Origin: Artemisia argyi
Taxonomy: Eukaryota; Streptophyta; Magnoliopsida; Asterales; Asteraceae
Direction: 5' to 3'
NCBI GenBank assembly: GCA_030686995.1
Contig: CM060709.1
Coordinates: 302,823,357 to 302,887,356, forward strand
DNA length: 64,000 nt
The notes under the pieces were generated by a model. That model had not been told where the DNA came from and ran no database searches. It worked only from the letters and a program-made list of their open reading frames with translations. Below are positions 12,139 through 25,450 of this stretch, piece after piece; positions within the stretch are counted from its first letter, which is position 1; every line of letters starts with the position of its first letter. Made by a program: the position numbers and the translations under genes.

Positions 12139-12789
12139 CTCATAAATGTTCTGGAAGATTGCTAAGATCTGCGTATGACTCTTATTAGTTACAACTGGTG
12201 TCCTTAATGTTTGAACCACCAGTGTAGAAATATTAAGTGTTCCTAAGAGATCTTTTGATGTAATCCCGTGGGTTTAGACTCGATAAGTGCACATTTTAGT
12301 GGTCGGAGACTGGAGCAGTGTCTCCTGTTTCAATATCGACATAACTCGTAATGAGCGGTCGATAGATTATACAGGGTTTTCCGTGAGAATGAAAGAAGCT
12401 CTTTTAAGAGAACTTGAGTGGCTTAGAAGGTTTAGTGCAGTGCGTCACTGGGTCCATGACGTCTTTATCTTCAATACTGGTGTCACCTTAGTGACAACCA
12501 GTAGCACATAAGTTGAACCCGGTTTCTACCCTAAGGTTGAATCATTTGGAGGGCTATTTCTTTTCACCCTAAGGACTTCTAGTACTAAACTATTGGTGTT
12601 GTCCTTGGGTAGATCCTTCAAGTTCTGGCGGATCATAGGTACATATTTCCTATCCTTAGTCACCTTATAACTCCGTGACGTACTATCCTATGTTGCCATA
12701 AACCACTCATTTGAAAATCTCTCAAAGTGTTTATGATTATAAAACATATTTGTTTAACACTTTGAGAGTTTGTATTTTCAAGAAATACT

Positions 12790-15700
12790 TGTAGAACCTT
12801 GTAAAAAATTTCTTGTAATTATATCGTTAATAAAATAAATAATTTTTCGTTATCGTTATTAATTCCCATTTTCTCGAAAAAATTTGAAATTTTTCTTATT
12901 ATATTATTTTGTCGTTATCACAAAATAATATAATTCACGAAATGACGGAATCAATCCTCGACACGTTACTCGAAACCTAAATATTTCATTTAATCCTAAT
13001 TATATTTCCTAATCCTAATTAAATTTCCTAATTATAATTATATACCAAATGGGCCCTTAATCAAAATCTCAGCCCAGCCTCGTTACTGTTCATCAGGCCC
13101 AAGGCCACAAGCCCAACTCCAAAATCTTATTTTTTTCATTTGTTCGACTAACTTCAAGCCTCCAAAATGCCTCATTTATTCTCGATTCTTATACACGACG
13201 TACCAATATTTTTACACCATCTCATTTACCACCTAGCCAACTATTAGTGTGTCAAATCCCAAGTTCATTGGGCGACGTTTGATACGTTATTAAGGGGCAA
13301 AGTGTTTGACGAAAATCCAAGTCAATCGATTCATATATAATTCAAATCTTAACCGTTTTGATTCCCGTTTGTTCCTACGAGTTCCTAATAACATTTATAA
13401 CATGTTTTCATGTTTAAATGTCATCTATGATCAGCTATAATCAAGTAGTACAAGATTATACAAATCGTGTATGAAATTAAAAGGTAGTCGACATCCTTGT
13501 GATTCACCAAGACACTTCCCTTATTTTATGCACTCTCAATCCATATTATAAGTATATAAATCATCCTAGAACCTATGTTTACTGACAATGCATAGTACTT
13601 GTGGTTTCTTTGAAAGTTTCACACTTACGTGTGATAAAATGACACCATATATACAATACATGCATGCACCCGTTCTTCTCAATTATCATATCCTCTCAAA
13701 AATTTCTTTCTTTCTAAAAAAAATTCCTTGGAAGTCAGAAGTCGATTGCAATCTCGTTTGGACGCAAGAAAAGGATTATTGGGTTTAAGTTATACGTATA
13801 TTATTTGGGTTATACGTCGAACGTGATTTTCCTTGTGTTCCATCCATCCACTCTCGACTCTCTACCACCTAAAGGGTGTTGTAAGTTGTTTCAAGCTTAT
13901 TTCCATTCATTCCACACGTTAAAAATAGTTCATGCACCATGTTTACATTTTATCGATCATATATTACTTTATGTATTGTTTTCATGTACATATTGTCATA
14001 TAGAACACCAAACGTGGCTAGCCTCTATCTTGGAAGGCCTAGGAGTCACGTAGCACACATAATTCACATTAGTTTCAACGTTACATGCATCACATGAACA
14101 TATTTTGAACCATGCTCACACGTATGAAAATCATATAAACACTTAGAAATAATTCTAAGTCTTTTCATATATATAGAAACGTTCCAAACATGCTACGAAA
14201 CACACGTATAATTTGAAATATCACGTAACAAGAGTACCATATTTTTACAGGACTCAATAGACCACCTAGAAAACTACCACTTTCATTTAAATAACTTATA
14301 AAAATACTCACATTTCGACACACAAATTAATCCATTTTGAATCAGCAATCACAAGATTTTTCAAATCCAAATTTAGTTAAAAACTTAATAAATCCGTTTG
14401 GGCTCATTTCATGCCCAATAAGAACTAACGATCCATAAGCCCACTGGGCCCATATGAAACATTTTTAGAATCATAAAAATAGCCCAAGGCCAGGCCCAAA
14501 ACAATGTCCATGCCCTCGCCTCTAAAAATCTTAACGGGCCTTGAATTTGATTCGTTAAAGGCCCATAAGCTAAAAAATAAGCTTTTAATCAAATAAGCAG
14601 TTAAAATAAGCTTATTATTAACTTAATAAGCCACGGAGATTTTTAGATAATTTTTATAATCATTTTTGTAACTTTGGACTAAAAATGTAACGCGACGACA
14701 CCTAGAAGGACTAAAATTGTAAATATTGAAAAGTAAGGACTAAAACTATAAAAACAGAAACTTAAGGGTAATAATTGATAAAAGTTAATATTCTAAGCCT
14801 AGTTTTGATTATTGGACAATTAGAGGACTATAGTTGTAATTTATTTATAAAAAGGACTAACGGTGTAACGCAAACATCGTTAGAGTAAAAATGGTAAAAT
14901 TGGAAAAAGGACAAGGACTAAACATAATCTATTTAACATTTTTATTTATTTTTTATTTTTGTAAATTTATTTCGTATTGCATTTAAACTTTTATTTTTAT
15001 TTATATATATTATTTAACGTAACGTTAATAATATATATAACGATATTTCAAAAGTTAACATTTTTACTTACGATTAAAAAGGTAAAACTTCGATGGATAA
15101 TTTAAATAACATATTTTGTCATATCATGCATATCACAAGAATTACACTACACATCATCTATTCATCATAATGAATAATTATTATTCGTTATTCGTTCGTA
15201 TTTACCAAATAGTATTTGGTCAAATTCTCAGATAAATCTATTTATCAGGTTGTGTTTTGAAGCCGTTATCATAAATTCGTCCGACTTTATTTTCCTCATT
15301 TCAGTATCAATCAAGGTGAGTCATAGCCTCACATTTACTTATTTTCAAACTCCGTGAGGGGGATACATGTTATAAACAGATCACAAGTAATTTTCTGTAT
15401 GCTTCCTGACTTGATATATGCCTAAGTTACCTATTGCCAAAAGACCCTTGATCATGAGCCATTAATCACTGTTATGTGAACGCGAATATAATGAATAGAT
15501 CTATTTAAGGTTTGACAGCCTATCCCATTAATACTTGACGGAATGCCACTTTGCATGTGGTTAGTCGTATTAGTCGTGATAATTATATTTGAGTAAAAAT
15601 AGGAATTGGTAAATCACCTATTACACGAGGGCAATATTATCATTAATTTGATAACACCTCTGTATTTACGGTATTTGTTAACGTTTTGCGTGTCATGAGA

Positions 15701-16128
15701 CTTAGAGCTATATATATACTGCAATATCAATTTTTAACTGATTGTATTTCCAATACAATCTTACTTGTGTATCAAAATGATTACTAAATTCAAACTCTAT
15801 GATATCACTCAACATTTTTGTTGACTTTTAAACATGTTATCTCAGGTATTTAGCAAAGGAAGCAAGCATGGAACGGGCAGAAAAACTTCAAAACTTATCT
15901 ACTTTATTTAAAAAATGGTGTAAAATAAAGGATGTTTGATTCAGTTTAAAACATCAAGACTTTTAATTATAATACTCTAATAGTGACCTCTTGTATTTGA
16001 ATCTTTATTAATAAACTTATATTTTAAAACGTCTCTTTCGAGCCGTTTTCTATCATTATGACTTCAATCCTCACCGTAACAGCCTAATTACTATTCCGCT
16101 GCCATGTTACAAATTAGGGGGTGTTACA
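12790..16128 (+). repeat. 5' LTR of the chromovirus (3339 bp)
   Basis: Begins TGTAGAACCTTG and ends GGTGTTACA. It aligns with 22144-24190 joined to 34274-35531 with small differences, including a gap of about 34 bp near 12920-12965 that is missing from the other LTR (around 22275). Short ORFs seen here (13588-13788, 13805-14053) are repeated at the same places in the 3' LTR and are not genes. Confidence 0.92.
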
Positions 16129-16131
16129 GAT

Positions 16132-16144
16132 TGGCATCAGAGCC
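16132..16144 (+). promoter_or_regulatory. Primer binding site of chromovirus (tRNA-iMet type)
   Basis: TGGCATCAGAGCC, three bases after the 5' LTR. It differs at one position from TGGTATCAGAGCC, complementary to the 3' end of initiator tRNA-Met, which primes minus-strand DNA in many plant LTR elements. Confidence 0.8.
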
Positions 16145-16377
16145 ATAGTTATAGAGAATCAAATGTTTTCAAACATTGAACTATAACCACACTTTCAAAT
16201 AAATTAAATTTACACCATATTATCTTCTCGCCCGCCGTGCCTGCTTGCTACCATATTCAGTAAGTTAATCATTAAGTTTATGATACTTTAATCTTGGTAT
16301 ATTAGAATTTTACATTCTTTGACGATAATAAGTTCTTATTCTGCACTATTTACGAATCATTACAGTATTATTTCAAT

Positions 16378-16950
16378 ATGAGTATATCAGACTCCGACTC
16401 TGAGATTTCCGTCGCATCTGTTACGTCGCCTGTTTTTCGTTCTACCTTAGTACCTGACGCTGTTTCCCAAGAAACAGAACCATTCATGCAAGACGAAATT
16501 GTAACAATGCCTGAAAATCCCGATGTTTTGGTTTTACCAACACATATACCATTACCGCACCATGAATTTGATTCATATGCACCCGATCACCTATTCGATC
16601 TTTTCAGCCAAACTTATCCATATACATTTCACCATAGAGAACAAATTCCTGAGGAAGATATACCCGCATCCAGCCGACTTCGTGTTTCCGATTCTACTCA
16701 TCCACTTTCACCATCATTACCATATCCTCCTGGTTTTACTCCCCCAGCTCATATCTATGAAACTGGCGAGAGTGCTAGGATGGAAATCATCCCTACTCTT
16801 TCACCTTCTGTAGTAGTGAAGCGTTTGGAGCATCACGAAGAACAGATAGACTCACTCCTTCAGATGATTGATTATTCATCATTTGACCATTCGGATACTA
16901 TCCACAATACCTTATATAACCTTATAGCCAATAGGATAGAGTTGCAGTAG
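16378..16950 (+). pseudogene. Chromovirus gag N-terminal region
   Basis: A 190-codon reading frame that begins about 250 bases after the LTR. The protein is rich in Ser, Pro, Glu and His (for example a PYPPGFTPPAH segment near residue 120) and ends in a predicted helical stretch. It stops at TAG 16948-16950, but the same frame continues with plausible coding sequence to about 17125, where another stop (TGA) occurs. I read it as the low-complexity N-terminal part of Gag, separated from the Gag core (17532 onward) by stops and a non-coding-looking stretch. No known domain is recognisable here. The role is inferred from position. Confidence 0.55.
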
Positions 16951-17531
16951 GGTTTAGCTCAGATACATTCAGATATCTCCGAGACACGCTCTTTCGCGAT
17001 ATCATTGCGAAGAGAGGGACAGAACTGTACTTGGGAAGCCCAGCTAGCACACCGAAGAGCAGATACATTGGAAAACCTCGTAGGAGATATGCAGATTCAA
17101 CACCATACCGAGATGCAGGATCTCTGAACTCAGATTTTAGAGATGGGAGGACATGTGGACGTACCTAATCATTAGAGGCAGTTAGTATTTATATTAGTAA
17201 TAAGGCATCTAAGTCTGCCGCATGTGGCAATTAATAAAGAATCTTGTATCGTTTTGTTATGAAAACTCAACTGATCAAGTTATTAATGTTATGCTGTTGG
17301 TTGTGATATTACTATATACAAATGTTAATTTATGCTTATGGTTGTTCATGTGTATTAAAAATTCATCTAACATATTGGAATAATTATGATTGTTGTATCG
17401 AAATAAAAACTACATATGGTGCCCAATTATTGTTAGAACTCATAAATATTCATTTCCCTACTTCTCAAGATCATTTAAACAAAATTATTGTTTAAATTCT
17501 AAACCTATATTTTTGTATTATCAATAGAAAA

Positions 17532-18660
17532 ATGGAGCATGCAAGTAGCGAAAATTCCAACCCGGAAGTGATCATGACACCTACTGAGGTTCAAAGGATG
17601 ATTGCTGAGGGTATATCTGCAGCTCGTGAAGCTGATCGTTTGAATAACATCAATGGAGCAAACCGTGAAACTAATACATCTACTCCTCGTAAATGTACTT
17701 ACAAGGACTTCATGACTTGCAAGCCAACTAATTTCAAAGGAATAGAAGGAGTTACTGAAATGGCCCATTGGTTTGAGCATACTGAGACAGTCTTCAAGAG
17801 GAGCGGCTGTTCTGAAGATAGCAAAGTTACATTTGCTACAGGAGCTCTTCAAGGAGAAGCACTATCGTGGTGGAATACTACCGCGAATGCTATGGGTCAG
17901 GATGAAGCTTTCAAACTCTCCTAGAATGAGTTGAAGAATAAAATGCTTAAGAAGTATTGTCCCAGGACAGAGATCAGAAAACTAGAGGATGAATTTCATC
18001 AGCTAGTAGTAAAGTACAAGGATCTGAAGACATACGACAGGAAGTTTCTGGAGTTGTCGGTGTTATGCCCAACAATAGTACCCGATGTTGAAAAAGCATT
18101 GGACAAATATGTGGAAGGACTGCCACCATCTATTGAAAAGGATGTTACCGCATCGAACCCACAGACAGTAGAAGAAGTTATGGGACTTGCACAGAGATTG
18201 TTGACCCGGGTGATCAAAAGAGGTTCTACCTCCACGATCAATGAGCATAAGAGGAGTGCTGACAACCGTGGAAACAACAATAGCAACAACCGCAGCTACA
18301 ACAACAACTACAGTGGTAACAGAAGCTACAACAACAACAATCAAAGTAGCAACCGCAACAAAGATCAACAACAGAATCGCAGTAATCATCATCAGCAGCA
18401 GAATCGTCGACAAGAAGCTACCAGAGCTTATGCAGCAGTGCCTGCAGAAAGTAAAGGTTACGCCTGAACTCTACCCCCATGTAACAAGTGCAACATGCAT
18501 CATACCGGATCATGTAATGCTACTTGTGGCAACTGCAGAAGAATTGGACACATGACAAAGGACTGTCGAGCAACTTGAGCCAACACACAACCGATAGCAG
18601 TAAAGTGCCATGGTTGTGGTGAAGTTGGACATTACAGAACTCACTGTCCGAAGAATGCCA
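17532..18660 (+). pseudogene. Chromovirus Gag core and zinc knuckles, with stops
   Basis: Gag forms the virus-like particle that packages element RNA in the cytoplasm. ATG at 17532 opens a frame with the retrotransposon Gag signature (a CKPTNFKG segment, then MAHWFEHTETVF and GEALSWWN, residues 58-118). In-frame stop TAG at 17922-17924 interrupts a tract that resumes at once in the same frame (17931-18467). A low-complexity Asn/Gln/Arg-rich tail follows (18250-18410). TGA at 18465 and TGA at 18576 interrupt two CCHC knuckles of the form CX2CX4HX4C: CGNCRRIGHMTKDC (about 18525-18566) and [14 protein letters not shown] (about 18607-18648). All breaks are nonsense substitutions in one frame, so this is decay of a once intact gag. 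Confidence 0.88.
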
Positions 18661-20135
18661 ATAATGTTGCCCGAGGGAGAGCATATGTACTCGGTGATGG
18701 AAACACAACTCAGAATTCTGATGTTGTTACGGGTACGTTCCTATTAAATCAACAAGATGCTAAGATATTATTTGATTCTGGAGCAGATAAAAGTTTTATG
18801 TCTACTTCGTTTGCCGCAATTCTAAATATTACTCCTATAGAACTAGATACTATCTACGACATAGAATTAGCAGATGGAAATATCCTAAGTACCAATACCC
18901 TAATCAAAAATTGCACCTTAACTTTTCTAAATAAATCTTTCCCCATCGATCTCATGCCCATCCAATTGGGAAGTTTTGATGTCATCATTGGTATGGATTG
19001 GTTATCTACACACCGTGCCAGAATAATTTGTGACGAGAAAGTCATTCAAATTCCACTCAACGGTGAAACCTTAATCATCCAAGGTGATAAACCTAAAACT
19101 TCGTTCAATATTATCTCGTACGCCAAGACGATGAAATACATAAGCAAAGGATGCCATGTATTCCAAATTCAAGTAACGGGAGGAGAAACAAAAGAAAAGA
19201 AGAAACAACTTGATGAAGTGCCAGTTGTAAAAGAATTTTCTGAAGTATTTCCTGAAGACTTGCCTGGAATTCCACCAACCCGTCAAGTAGAATTTCGCAT
19301 CGATTTGGTGCCTGGAGCAGCACCAGTTGCAGAAGCACCATATCGATTAGCACCCTCCGAAATGAAAGAATTATCTTAACAGTTGAAAGAACTATCAGAT
19401 AAAGGATTCATCCAACCAAGCTCATCCCCTTGGGGATCACCAATCCTATTCGTCAAAAAGAAAGATGGAACGTTCCGAATGTGTATCGATTACAGAGAGT
19501 TGAACAAACTCACGGTGAAGAATCGATATCCATTACCAAGGATCGACGATCTATTTGACCAATTACAAGGATCTAGTGTTTACTCAAAAATCGATCTAAG
19601 ATCAGGATATCATCAATTAAGAGTCAGGGAATAAGACATTCCCAAGACAACTTTTCGAACACGGTACGGACATTATGAATTTCAAGTAATGCCATTTGGT
19701 CTTACCAATGCACTAGCAGTGTTCATGGATTTAATGAATCGAGTATGCAAGCCATACTTGGATAAATTCATTATTGTGTTCATTGATGACATCTTAATCT
19801 ATTCGCGCAACAAAGAAGAGCATGCCGAACACTTAAGGATTATCTTGGAATTACTTAAGAAAGAAAAGTTGTACGCCAAGTTTTCCAAATGTAATTTTTG
19901 GATTTCTACTGTTCAATTTTTAGGTCATATCATCAACAACCAAGGTATCCATGTAGATCGCGCGAAGATAGAAGCAGTTAAAGGTTGGACCTCACCCACC
20001 GCTCCAACCGAAATTCGTCAATTTTTAGGTCTCGCCGGTTACTACCGGAGATTTATAGAAGGTTTCTCAAAGATTGCAAAACCTTTGATGGAACTCACCC
20101 AGAAGAACAAGAAGTATATCTGGGAAGAGAAGTAA
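18661..20135 (+). pseudogene. Chromovirus pol: protease and reverse transcriptase, with stops
   Basis: It continues the Gag frame. The aspartic protease motif [10 protein letters not shown] is at about 18769-18798 with catalytic Asp at 18774, followed by a DVIIGMDWL flap-region motif near 18980. Reverse transcriptase follows: [20 protein letters not shown] (about 19483-19542), MPFGLTNA at 19689 and the catalytic FIDDILIYS box near 19779-19805. In-frame stops lie at 19377 (TAA), 19632 (TAA) and 20133 (TAA). RT copies genomic RNA into cDNA in the particle and protease matures the polyprotein. The order PR-RT is that of Ty3/gypsy. Confidence 0.9.
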
Positions 20136-20570
20136 GAGTCAGCATTTCAACTGTTGAAACAGAAGCTTTGTGAAGCACCAATATTAGCATTACCGGAAGG
20201 AAATGAGGACTTTGTCGTGTATTGTGACGCATCTCATCATGGTTTAGGTGCGGTACTGATGCAAAGAGACAAAGTCATAGCTTATGCTTCACGATAGTTA
20301 AAGAAGAATGAAGAAAATTATACCACTCATGATCTAGAATTAGGAGCAGTAGTTTTTGCTCTTAAGATATGGAAACATTACCTATACGGTACAAAGTGTA
20401 CGGTTTTCACCGATCACAAGAGTCTTCAACATATACTGGATCAGAAGGAGCTGAACATGAGACAACGAAGATGGTTAGAATTACTCGATGACTACGACTG
20501 TGAAATTCGTTACCACCCTGGTAAAGCGAATGTTGTAGCCGACGCGTTGAGCAGAAAAGACAGAATTAAA
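20136..20570 (+). pseudogene. Chromovirus pol: RNase H
   Basis: Same frame as the RT. The motif VVYCDASHHGLGAVLMQ (about 20215-20265) holds the first catalytic Asp, [13 protein letters not shown] carries the Glu, and FTDHKSL plus [10 protein letters not shown] complete the family pattern. One in-frame stop (TAG near 20296) sits where CAG would be expected. RNase H degrades the RNA strand during reverse transcription. Confidence 0.88.
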
Positions 20571-22079
20571 CCTCTTAGAGTTCGATCTCTAGGAATGACA
20601 ATTCATTCGCCACTTCCAGCTCAAATCATCAAAGCTCAAACAGAAGCTCTCCAAGAAGAAAATCGGCAATATGAGAAAATTGACAGGAGGTCAAACCATG
20701 AAGATCAGGTTGACAGAATGCCAAATAATGAAAAAGAATTTGTGAGAAGAAATAATGGAATGTTATGTTTTAAGGAAAGATATTGGATTCCTCTCTTTGG
20801 AGGTATTCGAGACCTTATCATGCATGAATCTCATAAATCCAAATATTCTATTCATCACGGTTCCAATAAGATGTATCAAGATCTTAAGAAGAATTATTGG
20901 TGGCCAAATATGAAAGCTGATATCGCAGAGTATGTTGGTAAATGTTTAACATGTTCTAGAGTAAAGGCAGAGACTCAGAAACCATCAGGATTACTCGTGC
21001 AACCAGAAATTCCGGTCTGAAAATGGGAACGAATCACCATGGATTTTATTACCAAATTACCAAGGACTTCGACCGGATTAGACACAATCTGGGTTATCAT
21101 CGATCAATTAACCAAGTCTGCACATTTTCTACCTATCAAGGAGACTGACGAGATGGAAACACTCGCTCAGTTGTATTTTAAGGAAATTGTGATTAGACAT
21201 GGGGTTCCGATATCCATTATTTCTGATAGAGATAGCCGATTCACCTCAAGATTTTGGGAATCTCTACAGAAATCTCTGGGTACTCGTTTAGATATGAGCA
21301 CCGCTTATCATCCGCAAACCGATGGACAAAGTGAAAGAACAATCCAAACCTTGGAAGATATGCTCCGAGCATGTGTTATTGATTTCGAAAAAGGTTGGGA
21401 TAAACACTTGCCATTAGTTGAATTCTCTTACAATAATAGCTATCATGCCAGCATAAAGGCTGCACCTTTTGAGGCACTTTACGAAAGGAAGTGCAGATCA
21501 CCAGTCTGGTTGACAGAAGTTGGTGATATGCAACTCATCGGACCAGAGCTAATACATGACACGACCGAGAAGATACTCTAAATCAAGCAACGCTTGCAAG
21601 CTGCTCGTGACAGACAGAAGAGTTATGCTGATGTCAGGAGAAAGCCTATGGAATTTCAAGTAGGAGACAGAGTCATGTTGAAAGTTTCTCCCTGGAAGGG
21701 AATGATCCATTTTGGATGACGTGGAAAGTTAAATCCAAGGTACATTGGACCTTTCAAAATTCTGGAGAGAATTGGTCCAGTTGCTTATAAGTTAGAACTT
21801 CCGGAAGAACTCAGTAGGGTACATCCTACGTTTCACGTATCACAACTCAAGAAATGTTTGTCTGACGAAACTCTCGTCATTCCACTAAAGGAGATTAGAT
21901 TGGATGACAAACTAGTGTTCACAGAAGAGCCTGTGTAAATAATGGATAGAGAAATAAAACAACTCAAACAGAATCGTATCCCTATTGTAAAGGTTAGATG
22001 GGACTCAAAGCGAGGACCAACTTACACATGGGAAAGAGAAGATAGATTCCGTGAGAAATATCCACATTTATTTTCATAG
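20571..22079 (+). pseudogene. Chromovirus pol: integrase with C-terminal chromodomain
   Basis: The HHCC zinc-binding part appears as [13 protein letters not shown] ... CLTCSRVK (about 20823-20961). The catalytic core follows, with DDE residues in [17 protein letters not shown] and [11 protein letters not shown] (21039-21350). The GPF/Y-type module is at about 21740-21860 ([16 protein letters not shown]). The end (about 21915-22076) is a chromodomain with VRWDSKRGPTYTWERED before a final PHLFS and TAG 22077-22079. Stops occur at 21018 (TGA), 21579 (TAA), 21717 (TGA) and about 21936 (TAA). Chromodomains of this type guide integration towards heterochromatin in chromoviruses. The frame itself is intact apart from these stops. 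Confidence 0.9.
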
Positions 22080-22143
22080 AACACACTTTTTAGATTTCTT
22101 AAAATCGAATTTCGGGACGAAATTCAGAATGACAAGTGGGTAC

Positions 22144-24190
22144 TGTAGAACCTTGTAAAAAAATTTCTTGTAATTATATCGTTAATAAAATAAATAATCT
22201 TTCGTTATCGTTATTAATTCCCATTTTCTCGGAAAAATTTGAAATTTTTCTTATTATATTATTTTGTCGTTATAATTCACGAACACGTTACTCGAAACCT
22301 AAATATTTCATTTAATCCTAATTATATTTCATAATCCTAATTAAATTTCCAAATTACAATTATATACCAAACGGGCCCTTAATCAAAATCTCAGCCCAGC
22401 CTCGTTACTGTTCATCAGGCCCAAGGCCACAAGCCCAACTCCAAAATCTTATTTTTTTTTCATTTGTTCGACTAACTTCAAGCCTCCAAAATGCCTCGTT
22501 TATTCTCGATTCTTATACACGACGTACCAATATTTTTACACCATCTCGTTTACCACCTAGCCAACTATTAGTGTGTCAAATCCCAAGTTCATTTGGCGAC
22601 GTTTGATACGTTTCTAAGGGGCAAAGTGTTTGACAAAAATCCAAGTCAATCGATTCATATATAATTCAAATCTTAACCGTTTTGATTCCCGTTTGTTCCT
22701 ACGAGTTCCTAATAACATTTCTAACATGTTTTCATGTTTAAATGTCATCTATGATCAGCTATAATCAAGTAGTACAAGATTATACAAATCGTGTATGAAA
22801 TTAAAAGGTGGTCGACATCCTTGTGATTCACCAAGACACTTCCCTTATTTTATGCACTCTCAATCCATATTATAAGTATATAAATCATCCTAGAACCTAT
22901 GTTTACTGACAATGCATAGTACTTGTGGTTTCTTTGAAAGTTTCACACTTACGTGTGATAAAATGACACCATATATACAATACATGCATGCACCCGTTCT
23001 TCTCAATTATCATTCCCTCTCAAATATTTCTTTCTTTCTAAAACCCATTCCTTGGAAGTCAGAAGTCGATTGCAATCTCGTTTGGACGCAAGAAAAGGAT
23101 TATTGGATTTAAGTTATACGTATATTATTTGGGTTATACGTCGAACGTGATTTTCCTTGTGTTCCATCCATCCACTCTTGACTCTCTACCACCTAAAGGG
23201 TGTTGTAAGTTGTTTCAAGCTTATTTCCATTCATTCCACACATTAAAAATAGTTCATGCACCATGTTTACATTTTATCGATCATATATTACTTTACGTAT
23301 TGTTTTCATGTATATATTGTCATATAGAACACCAAACGTGGCTAGCCTCTATCTTGGAAGGCCTAGGAGTCACGTAGCACACATAATTCACATTAGTTTC
23401 AACGTTACATTCATCACATGAACATATTTTGAACCATGCTCACACGTATGAAAATCATATAAACACTTAGAAATAATTCTAAATCTTTTCATATATATAG
23501 AAACGTTCCAAACATGCTACGAAACACACGTATAATTTGAAATATCACGTAACAAGAGTACCATATTTTTACACGACTCAATAGACCACCTAGAAAACTA
23601 CCACTTTCATTTAAATAACTTGTAAAAATACTCACGTTTCGACACACAAATTAATCCATTTTGAATCGGCAATCACAAGATTTTTCAAATCCAAATTTAG
23701 TTAAAAACTTAATAAATTCGTTTGGGCTCATTTCAAGCCCAATAAGAACTAACGATCCGTAAGCCCACTGGGCCCATATGAAACATTTTTAGAATCATAA
23801 AAATAGCCCAAGGCCAGGCCCAAAACAATATCCATGACCTCGCCTCTAAAAATCTTAACGGGCCTTGAATTTGATTCGTTAAAGGCCCATAAGCTAAAAA
23901 AAAGCTTTTAATCAAATAAGAAGTTAAAATATGCTTATTATTAACTTAATAAGCCACGGAAATTTTTAGATAATTTTTATAATCATTTTTGTAACTTTGG
24001 ACTAAAAATGTAACGCAACGACATAGAAGGACTAAAATTGTAAATATTGAAAAGTAAGGACTAAAACTGTAAAAATAGAAACTTAAGGGTAAAAATTGAT
24101 AAAAGTTAATATTCTTAGCCTATTTTTGATTATTGGACAATTAGAGGACTATAGTTGTAATTTATTTATAAAAAGGACTAACGGTGTAAC
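22144..24190 (+). repeat. 3' LTR of chromovirus, left part
   Basis: Starts TGTAGAACC straight after a short purine-rich stretch (ACAAGTGGGTAC). It matches 5' LTR positions from 12790 on and is cut at 24190 by the copia element, where GTAAC is duplicated (24186-24190 and 34269-34273). Confidence 0.92.
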
Positions 24191-24672
24191 TGTTGAATAT
24201 AAGACCTTGATAGATCTTCTTGAGCACTCTAGAATCGTTAGTTATGTTAATGTAATCAATAACACACTAATAGACAGTATCTGTAACTTGTATTTTAAAG
24301 CGGAAACAAACACAAGTTTAATACTAAGAATTCTTGATCCTCTATGGATCTTTTTAATAACAATGAAAAGTGTTTTCTAAAACCGTTACTCAATACATAA
24401 TCGAGTGTTCCTTTTATACACAAGGAACCCTAAACCATTTCCTAAGAAACGTATATACTAAAACTTCTAAAAGATTTGCATTATCACTTCCTAAATAAAC
24501 TCATGCATATCCTAACTATATTACATAAAATACGGAAATACTATATCCGCAGAAACAACTAATACTGAAACTAGTCTTCAGCAGATACACTGCTTCAGCA
24601 GGAACCAGCTCTTCAGCAGTAACCTTCAGCAGTAACCATCAGCTGAATTCTTACTTAGCAGAATTCCCAACA
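24191..24672 (-). repeat. 3' LTR of inner copia element (482 bp)
   Basis: TGTTGAATATAAG ... AATTCCCAACA on the plus strand. Nearly identical to 33787-34268. Repeated CAGCAG/CTTCAGCAG words occur near its right end. Confidence 0.93.
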
Positions 24673-24687
24673 ATCCTCCCCTAATCT
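24673..24687 (-). promoter_or_regulatory. Polypurine tract of inner copia element
   Basis: On the minus strand AGATTAGGGGAGGAT abuts the 3' LTR. Primer site for plus-strand cDNA synthesis in this class. Confidence 0.8.
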
Positions 24688-25448
24688 TGAATTTGACATG
24701 GTTAAGTTCAAGATTCTTGATAGATCTTTGAAGTTACATACCAAGAGGATTGAAATAACACAACACCAGCAAAGAATCATCATCAGCAGGATCTCTATGA
24801 TCAGCAAATGCTTGAAATCTCCATTCTTTGCAGCAACAAATGACTAAATGTACATCAAAACAAATTAGTTTCATACTATTCTCATCACATCCAGGTGTGT
24901 TAACTCCTGTGAGAGGTGAATCATTGAAAATAATGGATTTGATGTCTCTTTACCAATAGCCATTACTACTGGAGTAGCCAAATGTTTTAAGGTACACTGA
25001 TAACCACATGATTTTTAGCAAATCATCAGCTATAAACGGATTTGAGATGTCTTTACCTGTAGCCGTTTGCTCAGGACTAGCCAATTATTTTAATGAAAAA
25101 TCATCTTGGTTAACTGATTACCAAATATGGTTTTCCACTGCCTTTACCACAAGCCATATACATGTGGGCTAGCCAATTATTTGGAATCCATAAAGAAAAA
25201 ATCCATGGTCAATTGACAACCATTTTCAACTCTCAGCAATAAAGCATGGGTGAGTTGATTACCCTATGGTTTTGAGCAAACCATTACAGCTATCAACAGA
25301 TTTGATGTGTCTTTACCAAAGCTGTACCCTTTGGACTAGCCAAATTTTTGATGGAATAGTCAACATCAGGTAAGTTGATGACCAAAGAATAGTGTGAGGA
25401 ACACCAAACCTGCATACAATAGACACAATACTATACAACAAAAATGTT

Positions 25449-25450
<2 letters not shown>
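24688..25450. other. Non-coding 3' region of inner copia element
   Basis: Between the accessory ORF and the purine tract. It contains a loosely repeated module of about 90-110 bp (24935-25395) in which GATTTGATGTGTCTTTACC and ACTAGCCAA-like words recur four or five times. No ORF. Confidence 0.5.

Noticed and set aside
13588..14053. Two short plus-strand ORFs, repeated at 22912-23377
   Set aside because: They sit at the same positions in both LTRs of the chromovirus and have no domain motif; chance ORFs in duplicated LTR sequence.
17999..18413. Minus-strand ORFs with Val/Thr/Leu runs
   Set aside because: They are antisense to the low-complexity Asn/Gln-rich part of gag (AAC/CAA triplets).
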